64,000 nucleotides of DNA from DASRDB01 sp035652815 (GTDB lineage: Bacteria > Chloroflexota > Ktedonobacteria > Ktedonobacterales > Ktedonobacteraceae): contig DASRDB010000011.1 of assembly GCA_035652815.1 (NCBI GenBank), positions 124,001 through 188,000 on the forward strand. Direction: 5' to 3'. Position 1 is the stretch's first letter, and each line of letters starts with the position of its first letter. Of this stretch, positions 1-8,229 are shown one piece after another. The translations under genes were made by a program, and so were the position numbers. The notes under the pieces are model-generated. The model did no database searches. It had not been told where the DNA came from and saw nothing but the letters and a program-made list of their open reading frames with translations.

Positions 1-645
1 GTCAAGAGTTTGACTACGAAGCGTGTTCGACTACTGATATATAAATCAAGAACAAATATTGTCGTGTGCTTCGCCGCTAACATAGGATTTAAAACGTCAT
101 AAAAATAAGTATATGGAAACAAATGTTGAAGTCAACACAATTAGGAATTTTTCTGTAAATTGTAGCATTTGTTAGTGAACTGCCTTATTTGAGAAACTTG
201 CTACTACATTGCGCATTTTCTTATGGCTGTCTCAATAACAAGGAATACAGACGGCATGGTAGAAATTGCTTTATCTAGAACGAGGCGATAATTTTGGCCG
301 GGATAATTGATGTGTGGGGCGTTTTCTGGTTGAGGAGAACACGCGGTTCTTCTAATGTACTTTTACAACATACGAGGGAGTACTTCCCCTGTCATCCTGA
401 GCGCAGCGAAGGATCTGCGTCCCCCGACGATTCGCGCGCCAACGCCGGAGATCCTTCGCTGCGCTCAGGATGACATGTTTGGAGAGACCCGCCTAAATTG
501 TCAACATTCATTAGAAGAGTATTCCTAATGGTAGGGTATAACCTGTTATTCTACGCAGCAAAACGACTTCCTGGAATCCCGCTGTCGATCTGAGCGAGAG
601 AACCGGAAGCCGTTCAACTTTGTAGTCCTGCTGGCGATGGCGCTT
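1..645. other. gene-less stretch at window start
   Basis: I see no convincing gene here on either strand. The first 340 bases are AT-rich and carry frequent stops in all frames. The second half contains a composite palindromic repeat, listed separately. The stretch probably holds upstream or downstream sequence of a gene lying left of the window, but no clear promoter or terminator was recognised. Confidence 0.6.
349..517. repeat. composite palindromic repeat (R1 core with outer arms)
   Basis: The core at 390-475 is an inverted repeat with arms TGTCATCCTGAGCGCAGCG and its reverse complement, separated by a variable spacer. Outside it, CTTCTAATG at 349-357 pairs with CATTAGAAG at 509-517. The core recurs at least eight more times in the window, always between genes or at gene ends. 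It has no coding capacity for a transposase, so it resembles a MITE- or REP-like element. Confidence 0.85.
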
Positions 646-1689
646 TCAGTCTGCCTCCAGGAGTTGGGAGGCGGTTATATGGTCGGTGACCAGGATATTC
701 GCGAGACCAGCCTTGAGTGCAGCGCGAATGGCGGGGACATAGGAAGGGCCTCCACCTGCGACCATAATTGCCTGTGCGCCTTCGGCGATCCTCTGCTTGA
801 GCATGGGGATCGGAAACCCGGTGAGATGAAAGGGTGGGGGATCTAAGAGCTGATTGATGCATCTTCCTTCCGAGTCGAAAACCCAATGGTTGATATCGAC
901 TGCCGGGCGGTAGGCCTCGAAGGCATCCATAGCATCGCGTGAGAGAATCCCTCTCATCACAACCTCATCGTTTGTATGAGGTGTCCATACTCCGAACATG
1001 TAAACGTTGGCTTGCTCAGAAAGAAGGATGGGTTCTCGCGTGATCTTGAGACTGAGGTTCAGGTTCCTGAGCGCCTCTGGAGGCATATTAGGATTATGGG
1101 GCATAAGCGCCGGAATGCAATACCATACATGCGATGCGCCATAAGCTCTCGCGATGTCATATGCGACCAGATTGGCGTCGCCAGGGGTGGTACGCGCCTC
1201 CACGAACCCGATCATGGAGACCACCTGTAAATCGGGGAGCGGCCTGCCAGGGTTCAAGTGGGAGACAACGTTTCTCATAAACGTTCTTCCCCCGGAGACA
1301 GCGAGTACTTCTGTATCGGGAAGTATCTGATCAAGATATTCAGCGGCAGCCGCCGCGATTTCCCTGATAACATCCTCCTGCACCGTTTCGGAATTGACCT
1401 CGCTGGGATTGCGGCCCGCCACGAGTACTACATCGTCCAGGCCAAGCCCTCTACGGGCATCACGGGCCAGTTTTCTCAGGTAGCCTTCCCTCAGATCTGG
1501 CACGATCATCATTCGCACAATGCCCCGATCCTTTGCTTTCTGGAGGGCTTTGCTCACAAACTGGCGGGAAAATGATACCTGCTCTGCAATCGTCTCCTGT
1601 GAAAGGCCATCTTCATAATACATGTACGCGATCTTCCGCAGGAATTGATCATCGGCCAGTGCGTTAGCCTCTGTTGTGAACGATGGCAT
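646..1689 (-). CDS. SorC/DeoR-type sugar-binding transcriptional regulator
   Basis: This 347-residue protein has the two-part layout of the SorC family. Residues about 11-59 form an N-terminal helix-turn-helix containing LSQETIAEQVSFSRQFVSKA, followed by a sugar-phosphate-binding domain of about 280 residues with the family's VSGGRT-type loop. Such proteins respond to phosphorylated sugars and control nearby catabolic operons. The ATG follows AAGGAC at a normal distance. Upstream on the same strand, TATAGT and TTGCGC with a 17-base spacer could be a promoter. An inverted pair ACTATAC/GTATAGT flanks it and could be its own operator. No sugar operon lies beside it inside the window, so the target and inducer are unknown. 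The family call is firm; the ligand is not inferable. Confidence 0.85.
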   Translation of the reverse strand: MPSFTTEANALADDQFLRKIAYMYYEDGLSQETIAEQVSFSRQFVSKALQKAKDRGIVRMMIVPDLREGYLRKLARDARRGLGLDDVVLVAGRNPSEVNSETVQEDVIREIAAAAAEYLDQILPDTEVLAVSGGRTFMRNVVSHLNPGRPLPDLQVVSMIGFVEARTTPGDANLVAYDIARAYGASHVWYCIPALMPHNPNMPPEALRNLNLSLKITREPILLSEQANVYMFGVWTPHTNDEVVMRGILSRDAMDAFEAYRPAVDINHWVFDSEGRCINQLLDPPPFHLTGFPIPMLKQRIAEGAQAIMVAGGGPSYVPAIRAALKAGLANILVTDHITASQLLEAD

Positions 1690-1953
1690 GTTTTCCAGTC
1701 CTTCCGATCACCCAAATCTTGCATGCGTTGTTTTTTTGATACTATACGGTATTTCTCTATAAAGCGCAAGTATAGTAACAAATCCGCTCAATGAGAACCT
1801 TCCAGAACATTGACGCGCAAATGTCACCTTTGCCGGGAAGAACAATCGCTTGCGCCAATGAAGCGGTAAAACAACTGGATGCTACTAAATAGATGAATTC
1901 TTAATGGGTGATTTGGAATGTCTTTGTTGAGGGATCGGAAGCCAGCCGCACCG

Positions 1954-2043
1954 TGAGGAACCGGAAGCCAGCCGCAAGGGGATGGCTCTACAACGGTCGC
2001 AAAGTGTAGAGCCGTCCCCTTGCGGCTGGCTTCCGGTTCCTCA
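1954..2043. repeat. palindromic repeat R3 (GGAACCGGAAGCCAGCC type)
   Basis: A near-perfect inverted repeat begins TGAGGAACCGGAAGCCAGCC and ends with its complement, with a short loop around 2015-2025. A partial extra copy of one arm lies at 1931-1950. A related element is at 3433-3499. It fills most of the 363-base gap between the SorC gene and the end of the P450 gene, and could also act as a transcription barrier. The remainder of that gap shows no gene. Confidence 0.8.
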
Positions 2044-2052
2044 CCGCTTCCC

Positions 2053-3285
2053 CTACCATTCGACAAGCAGGCGGGTAAATCCACGCTGCCTGAGAATGGG
2101 GGCGTGCTTTAGCGTTTGACCTGGCACCAGGCGCAAGGTGGGCAATCGCCTGGTGAGCGTCTCCAGGGCGATCTGACCCTGCTTTCGCGCCAGGAAGGCC
2201 CCGACACAGAAGTGAATGCCGTGTCCAAACGCAAGATGATGATTGGGAGAACGTTGCATATCGAACTGGTCTGCATGCGGGAACTGCCGCTCGTCGCGGT
2301 TAGCCGATCCGTAGACCACCATGAGCAATGTATTTGCCGGAAATGTGATACCTCCAACTGTCGCTTCGCGGGTGGTCGTGCGGAAGAATGCGGGTACCGG
2401 CGAATCGTAGCGCAGTATCTCTTCGATGGCCTGCGGAATGCCTTCCGCGTGCGCGCATAGGGCATTCCACCGTTCAGGCTGCTCCAACAAGATAAATAGC
2501 CCGTTCCCCAGGAGCTGAGTTGTGGTCTCGTGGCCCGCGATGACGAGGCTGATGAGTGTGTTGACGAGTTGGACATCATCAAATGGCTGTTCGCCCGGAG
2601 GAGTTTCGAGCAGGTCGCTGATCAGGTCCTGCCGGGGAGACCTTCTTCGCTCATTGATAAGCTGGATAAAGTAGTGCTGCTCCTGCACGAGGGCGCGAGC
2701 ATACTCCACCTGCAGTTCCTCAGGGAGGGGGGAGTTGACGAGCATAGAGGTGCAATCGCTCAGTTTCTTGGTTGCAGCCATGTCCTCTTTGGGGACTCCG
2801 ATCAGGTGGAGCGCCACCTCCAGAGGGAGCGGATAGCAGAACTGCGAGATGATATCGGCCTGGTGATCCTTTTCAAAGGAATCTACCAGGGATGTCACGA
2901 CATCCTGGATGAAAGGTTCCAACGCCTTAATGCGTCTGGGCACAAATGCTTTGGCCACAGCATTGCGGAACCGGGTATGGACTGCTCCATCACTGTCAAC
3001 CACATTGGTCACGAACGGGTACCCTTTGCTCAACTCCGCAAACACCGCCGGAGTAAATCTTACTACGGGACGTAGCGCATCCCGTGATGAAAAAACCTCT
3101 GGCTGATTCAAGATCGAGAGGATGTCATCGTATCTGGTCACAACCCAGGCCTGCATTTCATCGCTGTAAAAGATGGGTTCTTCGCTGCGCGCACGCGCAT
3201 AGAAAGGATATGGGTTTTCCAGTTGCTCGCCGCTCAGGGGATGGTAGAGCGCTCCAAGTGAGCCGCTGCTTTCGTTTTGGGACAT
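2053..3285 (-). CDS. cytochrome P450
   Basis: A 410-residue soluble bacterial P450 monooxygenase of usual length. All class motifs are visible: the oxygen-activating I-helix AGHETT at residues 250-255, the ExxR pair E289/R292 in EEILR, and the heme-binding FGHGIHFCVG with the cysteine ligand at position 360. It resembles the CYP107-like group of actinobacterial and Chloroflexota P450s, which hydroxylate small lipophilic or polyketide-like substrates. No ferredoxin or reductase gene is adjacent, so electrons must come from a partner elsewhere. The ATG at 3285 follows AAGGAAG. The 3' end lies 9 bases from a large palindrome. The substrate cannot be told from the sequence. Confidence 0.95.
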   Translation of the reverse strand: MSQNESSGSLGALYHPLSGEQLENPYPFYARARSEEPIFYSDEMQAWVVTRYDDILSILNQPEVFSSRDALRPVVRFTPAVFAELSKGYPFVTNVVDSDGAVHTRFRNAVAKAFVPRRIKALEPFIQDVVTSLVDSFEKDHQADIISQFCYPLPLEVALHLIGVPKEDMAATKKLSDCTSMLVNSPLPEELQVEYARALVQEQHYFIQLINERRRSPRQDLISDLLETPPGEQPFDDVQLVNTLISLVIAGHETTTQLLGNGLFILLEQPERWNALCAHAEGIPQAIEEILRYDSPVPAFFRTTTREATVGGITFPANTLLMVVYGSANRDERQFPHADQFDMQRSPNHHLAFGHGIHFCVGAFLARKQGQIALETLTRRLPTLRLVPGQTLKHAPILRQRGFTRLLVEW

Positions 3286-3432
3286 GCTGGCCTTCCTTTT
3301 CTATTCCTGTTTCCTGTCGCTCGCAGACCGGTCCACATTGGGGATCGATTTGCAGTCAAACTGATCAAATATTACGCTCATTATAGCACAGATGCCGTAT
3401 TTTCTCGTTTTTCTGTGAAAAGGGAGAGTGCA

Positions 3433-3499
3433 GTAGGGGGACGGGAAGCCACCCGCAGGGGGATGTCTCTACGTTACGGCTGGCTTCCCGTCCCCCTAC
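3433..3499. repeat. palindromic repeat, R3-related
   Basis: Inverted repeat starting GTAGGGGGACGGGAAGCC and ending in its complement, with a short loop near 3465-3472. It shares the GGAAGCC-CCGCAGGGGGATG-CTCTAC pattern with the element at 1954-2043. It lies in the 393-base gap between the divergent P450 and purH genes. Confidence 0.75.
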
Positions 3500-3586
3500 T
3501 ACACGCGGGTGTCTTCCGTTCTCCTACCCCGACTGCAAAAAATTGGCGCTCACCTTGGGACTACATCAGCTTTCTTAACACATCTT

Positions 3587-3601
3587 TTCCAACCAGTGGA
3601 A
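3587..3601 (+). promoter_or_regulatory. candidate purine operator upstream of purH
   Basis: The inverted repeat TTCCA-ACCAG-TGGAA lies 77 bases before the purH start and about 12 bases upstream of a TATACT (-10-like) element at 3614-3619, so it would overlap the -35 region. The same arms and spacing occur upstream of purL at 45822-45836. Binding by a purine repressor is inference; no regulator gene for it is present here. Confidence 0.45.
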
Positions 3602-3678
3602 CGCTTGATGAGATATACTAAGAGGGGTGAGTTCCATCCAACCAGTTGAAGTGTATTTTGTGAAAGGATATAGAGTGC

Positions 3679-5247
3679 ATGCGAGCAATTGTCAGTGTGG
3701 CAAATCGTGACGGAGTGGTAGACCTGGCGCGGGCATTGGAGGAGCGAGGCGTCACGATTTTCTCAACCAGTGGTACGGCGGGCGCATTAAGAGAGGCGGG
3801 CATTGAGGCGCAGCAGGTGAGCGACCTGACCGGTTTTCCAGAAATTCTCGGGGGACGTGTCAAGACGCTGCACCCGGCTATTTTCGGCGGTATTCTGGCC
3901 CGGCGCGATAATCCGGCCCATATGCAGGAGTTAGAGGCGCAGCAACTCGCGCCCATCGATATAGTTGCCGTCAATCTCTATCCCTTTGCCGAAACCATTG
4001 CGAAGGCCGATACCACGCTGGACGAGGCATTGGAGCAGATCGATATCGGCGGCGTTTCCCTACTGCGCGCCGCCGCCAAGAATTTCGCTGATGTGCTGGT
4101 GCTGGTGCGGCCGGAGGATTATGAGCCTGTGCTGCGCGAATGGAAGGAGCAGGGCGAGGTGAGTTTTGCCACGCGCCGCCGCCTGGCCGCCATCGCTTTT
4201 CAGCACACCGCCAGTTATGATAGCGCCATTGCCGCGTATTTACGAACGCAATCCGCCGAACCGGATTATTTCCCTGAAAACTTGACGCTTTCGTTGAAGC
4301 GTGTGCAGAAGTTGCGCTACGGTGAGAATCCGCACCAGCAGGCTGCATTCTATAGCTGGAGCAGCGCGCCGCAGCATGAAAAAGGCATCGCGAGCGCGGA
4401 GTTACTGCATGGCAAAGAGCTTTCCTATAATAACCTGCTCGACCTGGATGCCGCGCTGGCCGCCGCGAACAGCTTCACCGCGCCGACCATCGTGATTGTT
4501 AAGCATACCAACCCCTGTGGTGTGGCCTGCGACGATTCGCTGGTGGAGGCCTATAAAAAGGCGCACGCAGGCGATCCCATCTCCGCCTTTGGCGGCATCA
4601 TTGGCTGCAACCGGCCCCTGGATGGCGCGACCGCGCATGAGATAAGCCAGCTATTCTACGAGTGCATTATCGCGCCTGAATTTACGCCCGAGGCTTTGCA
4701 GATATTAACCGCTAAAAAGAACCTGCGCCTGCTGGCAACACACCGCCCGATTGTGCCGCAGTCATCGAATGCACGCATCGACGAAGGAAACCAGTTGGAT
4801 GTGAGGAGCATCAGCGGCGGGCTACTGGTGCAGACACCGGATACCATGAACGAGCAGAATATTGCCTACCGCGTCGTCACTGAGCGCGTGCCAACGCTGG
4901 AAGAGGTGACGGACCTGATGTTTGCCTGGAAAGTGGTCAAGCATGTCAAGTCCAACGCCATTGTGCTTGCCCACAAACTGGCTGTGGTTGGCGTTGGAGC
5001 GGGACAGATGAACCGCGTGGCGAGTGTGCAGCTTGCGGTGGAGAAAGCCGCCGAGCGAGCGCGAGGAGCAGTAATGGCTTCCGATGCCTACTTCCCGTTC
5101 TCCGACGGCGTCGAGGCCGCCGCGAAGGCTGGCGTCACAGCCATCATTCAGCCAGGTGGCTCCATTCGCGATGAAGAGAGCATTCGCATGGCGAACAAAT
5201 ACGCCATCGCCATGATCTTTACGGGCCAGCGTCACTTCCGCCATTAG
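3679..5247 (+). CDS. purH: bifunctional AICAR formyltransferase / IMP cyclohydrolase
   Basis: PurH catalyses the last two steps of purine synthesis: formylation of AICAR and ring closure to IMP. The 522-residue length is typical. Residues 1 to about 145 are the MGS-like cyclohydrolase domain, with FSTSGTAGAL and GRVKTLHPAIFGGIL. The rest is the AICARFT domain, with RYGENPHQ and the catalytic KHTNPCG motif near residues 274-280. AAAGGA precedes the ATG. The gene is monocistronic, ends at a strong hairpin, and lies 30 kb away from the other purine genes. It shares a candidate operator with purL. Nothing looks damaged. Confidence 0.98.
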   Translation: MRAIVSVANRDGVVDLARALEERGVTIFSTSGTAGALREAGIEAQQVSDLTGFPEILGGRVKTLHPAIFGGILARRDNPAHMQELEAQQLAPIDIVAVNLYPFAETIAKADTTLDEALEQIDIGGVSLLRAAAKNFADVLVLVRPEDYEPVLREWKEQGEVSFATRRRLAAIAFQHTASYDSAIAAYLRTQSAEPDYFPENLTLSLKRVQKLRYGENPHQQAAFYSWSSAPQHEKGIASAELLHGKELSYNNLLDLDAALAAANSFTAPTIVIVKHTNPCGVACDDSLVEAYKKAHAGDPISAFGGIIGCNRPLDGATAHEISQLFYECIIAPEFTPEALQILTAKKNLRLLATHRPIVPQSSNARIDEGNQLDVRSISGGLLVQTPDTMNEQNIAYRVVTERVPTLEEVTDLMFAWKVVKHVKSNAIVLAHKLAVVGVGAGQMNRVASVQLAVEKAAERARGAVMASDAYFPFSDGVEAAAKAGVTAIIQPGGSIRDEESIRMANKYAIAMIFTGQRHFRH

Positions 5248-5259
5248 CTTTTGCGCAAA

Positions 5260-5297
5260 GAAAAAGCCGCGTGAATTTGCTCCACGCGGCTTTTTCT
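5260..5297. terminator. bidirectional intrinsic terminator
   Basis: The stem GAAAAAGCCGCGTG pairs with CACGCGGCTTTTTC across a 9-base loop. A-tract and T-tract flank both sides, so it can serve purH and the convergent gene at 5307-5708. Confidence 0.9.
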
Positions 5298-5306
5298 GTT
5301 GCCTGC

Positions 5307-5708
5307 TTATATCGTGATTTCATCTGAGAAGAAACGCACCCAGAGGACGCACACTGCCAGGCCACCAATCAGCGCGAAGAAGCCGACCGCGCCATCATAT
5401 TCGACGCCAGCCGCCGCCTGCGCTTCGGTTCCCTGCAAGGGCTGAAAGGGGTAGAAGATCATCAGTGCCAGCCAGGCCATAGTGAGAGATACCGTCCAGC
5501 TTAGCTTTGTCGCCTCGGGACTTGAGCGATAGAGCAGATTATAGAAGAAGATAATGAGCAGGCCGAGTATGATCACCGTAAATTTGAAATTGAAGGTGAT
5601 TCCGCCGCCAAAGTCAATGACCAGCGTGGGCCGGATAAATAGGAAGCAGCAGATCCAGAGAACGGTCAGGATGATGCCGCCGATAATCTTGCGCACTCCG
5701 TTGTTCAC
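5307..5708 (-). CDS. small integral membrane protein, unknown function
   Basis: This 133-residue protein has four hydrophobic stretches long enough to cross the membrane, at about residues 8-27, 40-62, 70-86 and 108-127. I do not recognise a named family. It contains no conserved catalytic motif. It is divergent from the sigma-factor fusion gene and convergent with purH, with which it shares a terminator. The ATG at 5708 follows GAAAGGACG in good register. It may be a housekeeping membrane protein of restricted distribution. Confidence 0.65.
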   Translation of the reverse strand: MNNGVRKIIGGIILTVLWICCFLFIRPTLVIDFGGGITFNFKFTVIILGLLIIFFYNLLYRSSPEATKLSWTVSLTMAWLALMIFYPFQPLQGTEAQAAAGVEYDGAVGFFALIGGLAVCVLWVRFFSDEITI

Positions 5709-5872
5709 GTTATGAACGTCCTTTCTTCAAGGCATAAATCCATGACAGATAACCTGTGGTGTCTGTTTGTATGTATTGTAGTCCTGGAAAGCAAAGAAAT
5801 CAACTCCGCGCGTAACCTTTTTCCGTCTTTCTGTTACTATTCCCATAGAGAAATTTCTCAACACAGGGAAGA

Positions 5873-7072
5873 ATGGAACAACAGATGGATGCCGCGCTGG
5901 TTGCCCAGGCGCGCAGAGGCAACCGCGAGGCCTTTGGAAAACTGATCGAACGCTACGCGACGATGGTGAAGCGCATCGCGCTGCGGCTGGTCGGGAGGCA
6001 GGAGATTGCACCCGAACTCGCGCGGGAGGCTTTTGTGCAAGCCTATCTCTCGCTCGACTCGCTGCGCAATGGCGTGAGCTTCAAAAACTGGCTCTATGGG
6101 ATCACCTTGAATGTGTGCCGCAACTACCTGCGTGACTCGCGGATAGAGGTCTTCTCGCTGGAGCGCATCGAGGAAGATGGCCATTCGTGTTTTGCTCTCG
6201 ATGAAGGCTCTGATCCGCTGAGCGTATTGGAAGAACACGAGGCGCGGCAGGCCATTTTGCGAGCAATAGATGGTCTTTCAGCGAAGGACCGTGAGGTAAC
6301 GCTGCTTTTCTACTATCAACAGTACAGCCTGGAAGAGATTGCCGCTCTGTTGCATATTTCGGTAGGAACCGTAAAAGGCCGCCTTTATCGAGCCAGAAGA
6401 CAGCTACGCCAATCGCTCTCGTTTATGCGTGATGAGCTGCCAGAAGCGTTGGCGCGAGAAAGAAGGAAGAAGAAAGCAATGCTACCCGTTACCATTGATT
6501 CGGTCCGGCACCATTCCGCAACCCAACAATACGTGATTGTTTTAAAGGAGGAGACCGGACAACTACTCTACATCTGGGTCGCCAAACCCGAAGCCTCCGT
6601 CATCGCTGGAGCATTAAACGATGTGCCGACGCCGCGCCCAATGACCGCCCAATTGATGGTCAACCTGCTGCAAGCCACAGGCATCCAGCTTGAAGAGGTG
6701 CGCATCGAAAGTCTCAAAGATGAGGTATTTTATGCCGTCCTCAAGATACGCAACGGCGAAAAGGTGCAGGAACTGGATGCGCGTCCCAGCGATGCTCTCT
6801 CGCTGGCGGTCATGTTGAAATGCCCTGTCTACGTCGCGGAAGAGGTTATGGAGCGCTGCCTGCAAAATAACATCCTCGAAAAATGGGGCCTATCCGAATT
6901 CCAGGTGTTAGACCGCGAGACCCTTTTACAGGAACAGCAGGAGCGCTCTGCACGATTGCAGCAGGTCATCGCCTCCCTGGGAGAGATAGAGGCCCAGAAG
7001 CATAAAAGCCAGCAACAACAGGCCGCCCAGGAGATGATTGAACGCTGGAAGGAAGAGCGAGGTAGGTCATAA
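5873..7072 (+). CDS. ECF sigma factor fused to a bifunctional nuclease (DUF151) domain
   Basis: One uninterrupted 399-residue frame joins two families. Residues about 8-85 are sigma region 2 and about 128-190 are region 4, with LSAKDREVTLLFYYQQ and the helix-turn-helix SLEEIAALLHISVGTVKGRL. Residues about 200-330 match the bifunctional nuclease (BFN) domain, including the hallmark ARPSDALSLAVMLKCPVYVA. A glutamine-rich coiled tail follows. ECF sigma factors direct RNA polymerase to stress promoters; BFN domains in actinobacteria and plants have been linked to DNase/RNase activity. Fusion would couple promoter choice to nucleic-acid binding or cleavage. No anti-sigma gene is adjacent. An internal ATG at 6479 could release the BFN part alone. 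Confidence 0.85.
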   Translation: MEQQMDAALVAQARRGNREAFGKLIERYATMVKRIALRLVGRQEIAPELAREAFVQAYLSLDSLRNGVSFKNWLYGITLNVCRNYLRDSRIEVFSLERIEEDGHSCFALDEGSDPLSVLEEHEARQAILRAIDGLSAKDREVTLLFYYQQYSLEEIAALLHISVGTVKGRLYRARRQLRQSLSFMRDELPEALARERRKKKAMLPVTIDSVRHHSATQQYVIVLKEETGQLLYIWVAKPEASVIAGALNDVPTPRPMTAQLMVNLLQATGIQLEEVRIESLKDEVFYAVLKIRNGEKVQELDARPSDALSLAVMLKCPVYVAEEVMERCLQNNILEKWGLSEFQVLDRETLLQEQQERSARLQQVIASLGEIEAQKHKSQQQQAAQEMIERWKEERGRS

Positions 7073-7129
7073 AAACGAGCGGAAATGGTGAGTGATGAAC
7101 TTTGACGAAGAAAGAGGGACTATTCATCA

Positions 7130-7216
7130 TGTCATCCTGAGCGCAGCGAAGAATCTCCGGTCGCTGGCACGCACTTCACGTCATCACGGAGATCCTTCGC
7201 TGCGCTCAGGATGACA
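7130..7216. repeat. palindromic repeat R1
   Basis: Arms TGTCATCCTGAGCGCAGCG and complement around a variable spacer. The left flank GAACTTTGACGAAGAAAGAGGGA matches the outer arm of the element at 62109-62269; the right flank runs into the psuG 3' end. It lies between the convergent sigma-fusion and psuG genes. Confidence 0.85.
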
Positions 7217-7237
7217 GGGGAGCAGCATTCCTCGGTT

Positions 7238-8158
7238 TTACGACTGAGAGTAATAGGCGACGGCGAAGCGCGCCGCCCAGAGCGCGTTATTGACCAGTAA
7301 CGCTTTATTGGCCTCGACGCTTTCTCCCTGCGTCACCTTTGCCACGTGAGCAAGCAGGAAAGGCGTGGTTGCGGAGCCGCGAATGCCCTGTTTTTTCGCC
7401 AGTTGCAGCGCCTCTTCAGTGGCGGCTTCGAGCGGCCCTGGCTCCATTGCGTGTGTTTCTGGAATGGGACAGGTGACGACCAGACCTTTCAGGCCGCATT
7501 CCCATTGTACGCGGGCGATGGCGGCCAGCGTTGTCACCTCGTCTACGCGATGCTGCAACGCCCTGCCACTGGAACGCGCATAAAAGGCCGGGAACTCGCC
7601 AGTCTGCCAGCCGATGACGGGTACGCCCTGTGTTTCCAGGTATTCCAGCGTCAAATCCAGGTCAAGGATCGACTTGGCCCCGGCGCATACTACCAGCACG
7701 GGCGAGCGGCTCAACTCGGTCAGGTCGGCGGAGATATCCATGCTTGTTTCAGCCCCCCGGTGGACGCCACCAATACCGCCTGTAGCGAAGAAATGAATGC
7801 CTGCCATGCTGGCGCAGAGCATCGTTCCCGCGACGGTGGTTGCGCCTAATCGCTTTGTGGCAAGGGCGGCAGCCAGGTCGCGCCTGCTCACCTTCAAAAC
7901 GTGTTCGGCGGTTCCCAGTTGCTCGATCTCGCTTGAGGATAGCCCGATGATGATTTTTCCATCGAAAAGGCCAATAGTGGCAGGAAAGGCTCCCTCTGCT
8001 CGAATGGTCGCTTCCATCGCCCTCGCCACCTCGATATTGGCCGGATAGGGAAGGCCATGCGCGATAACCGTCGATTCGAGGGCGACCACGGGACGCTTTT
8101 CCTCTAAAGCAGTTTGTACCTCGTCTGAAAGCCGGAGATAGGATAGGTGTTGTTGCAT
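7238..8158 (-). CDS. psuG: pseudouridine-5'-phosphate glycosidase
   Basis: PsuG cleaves pseudouridine 5'-phosphate to uracil and ribose 5-phosphate during RNA turnover. The 306-residue length and the motifs ALESTVIAHGLPYP near the N terminus, VSRRDLA, TTVAGTM and FATGGIGGVHRGAE are diagnostic. The normal partner, the kinase PsuK, is not adjacent, so it must be elsewhere or fused to another protein. GAGGT precedes the ATG. The gene is convergent with the sigma-fusion gene across a palindromic repeat and lies downstream of the PLP decarboxylase gene on the same strand. Confidence 0.95.
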   Translation of the reverse strand: MQQHLSYLRLSDEVQTALEEKRPVVALESTVIAHGLPYPANIEVARAMEATIRAEGAFPATIGLFDGKIIIGLSSSEIEQLGTAEHVLKVSRRDLAAALATKRLGATTVAGTMLCASMAGIHFFATGGIGGVHRGAETSMDISADLTELSRSPVLVVCAGAKSILDLDLTLEYLETQGVPVIGWQTGEFPAFYARSSGRALQHRVDEVTTLAAIARVQWECGLKGLVVTCPIPETHAMEPGPLEAATEEALQLAKKQGIRGSATTPFLLAHVAKVTQGESVEANKALLVNNALWAARFAVAYYSQS

Positions 8159-8229
8159 TGTACCTCGTTATGGTTGGAAATAGGGATTTGGTGATACTGT
8201 ATCATGTATTGGGCTTTGCATGGAAGACG

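Noticed and set aside
1..640. tRNA or small RNA gene
   Set aside because: No cloverleaf, anticodon stem or CCA end could be recognised; the only strong structure is the R1 palindrome.
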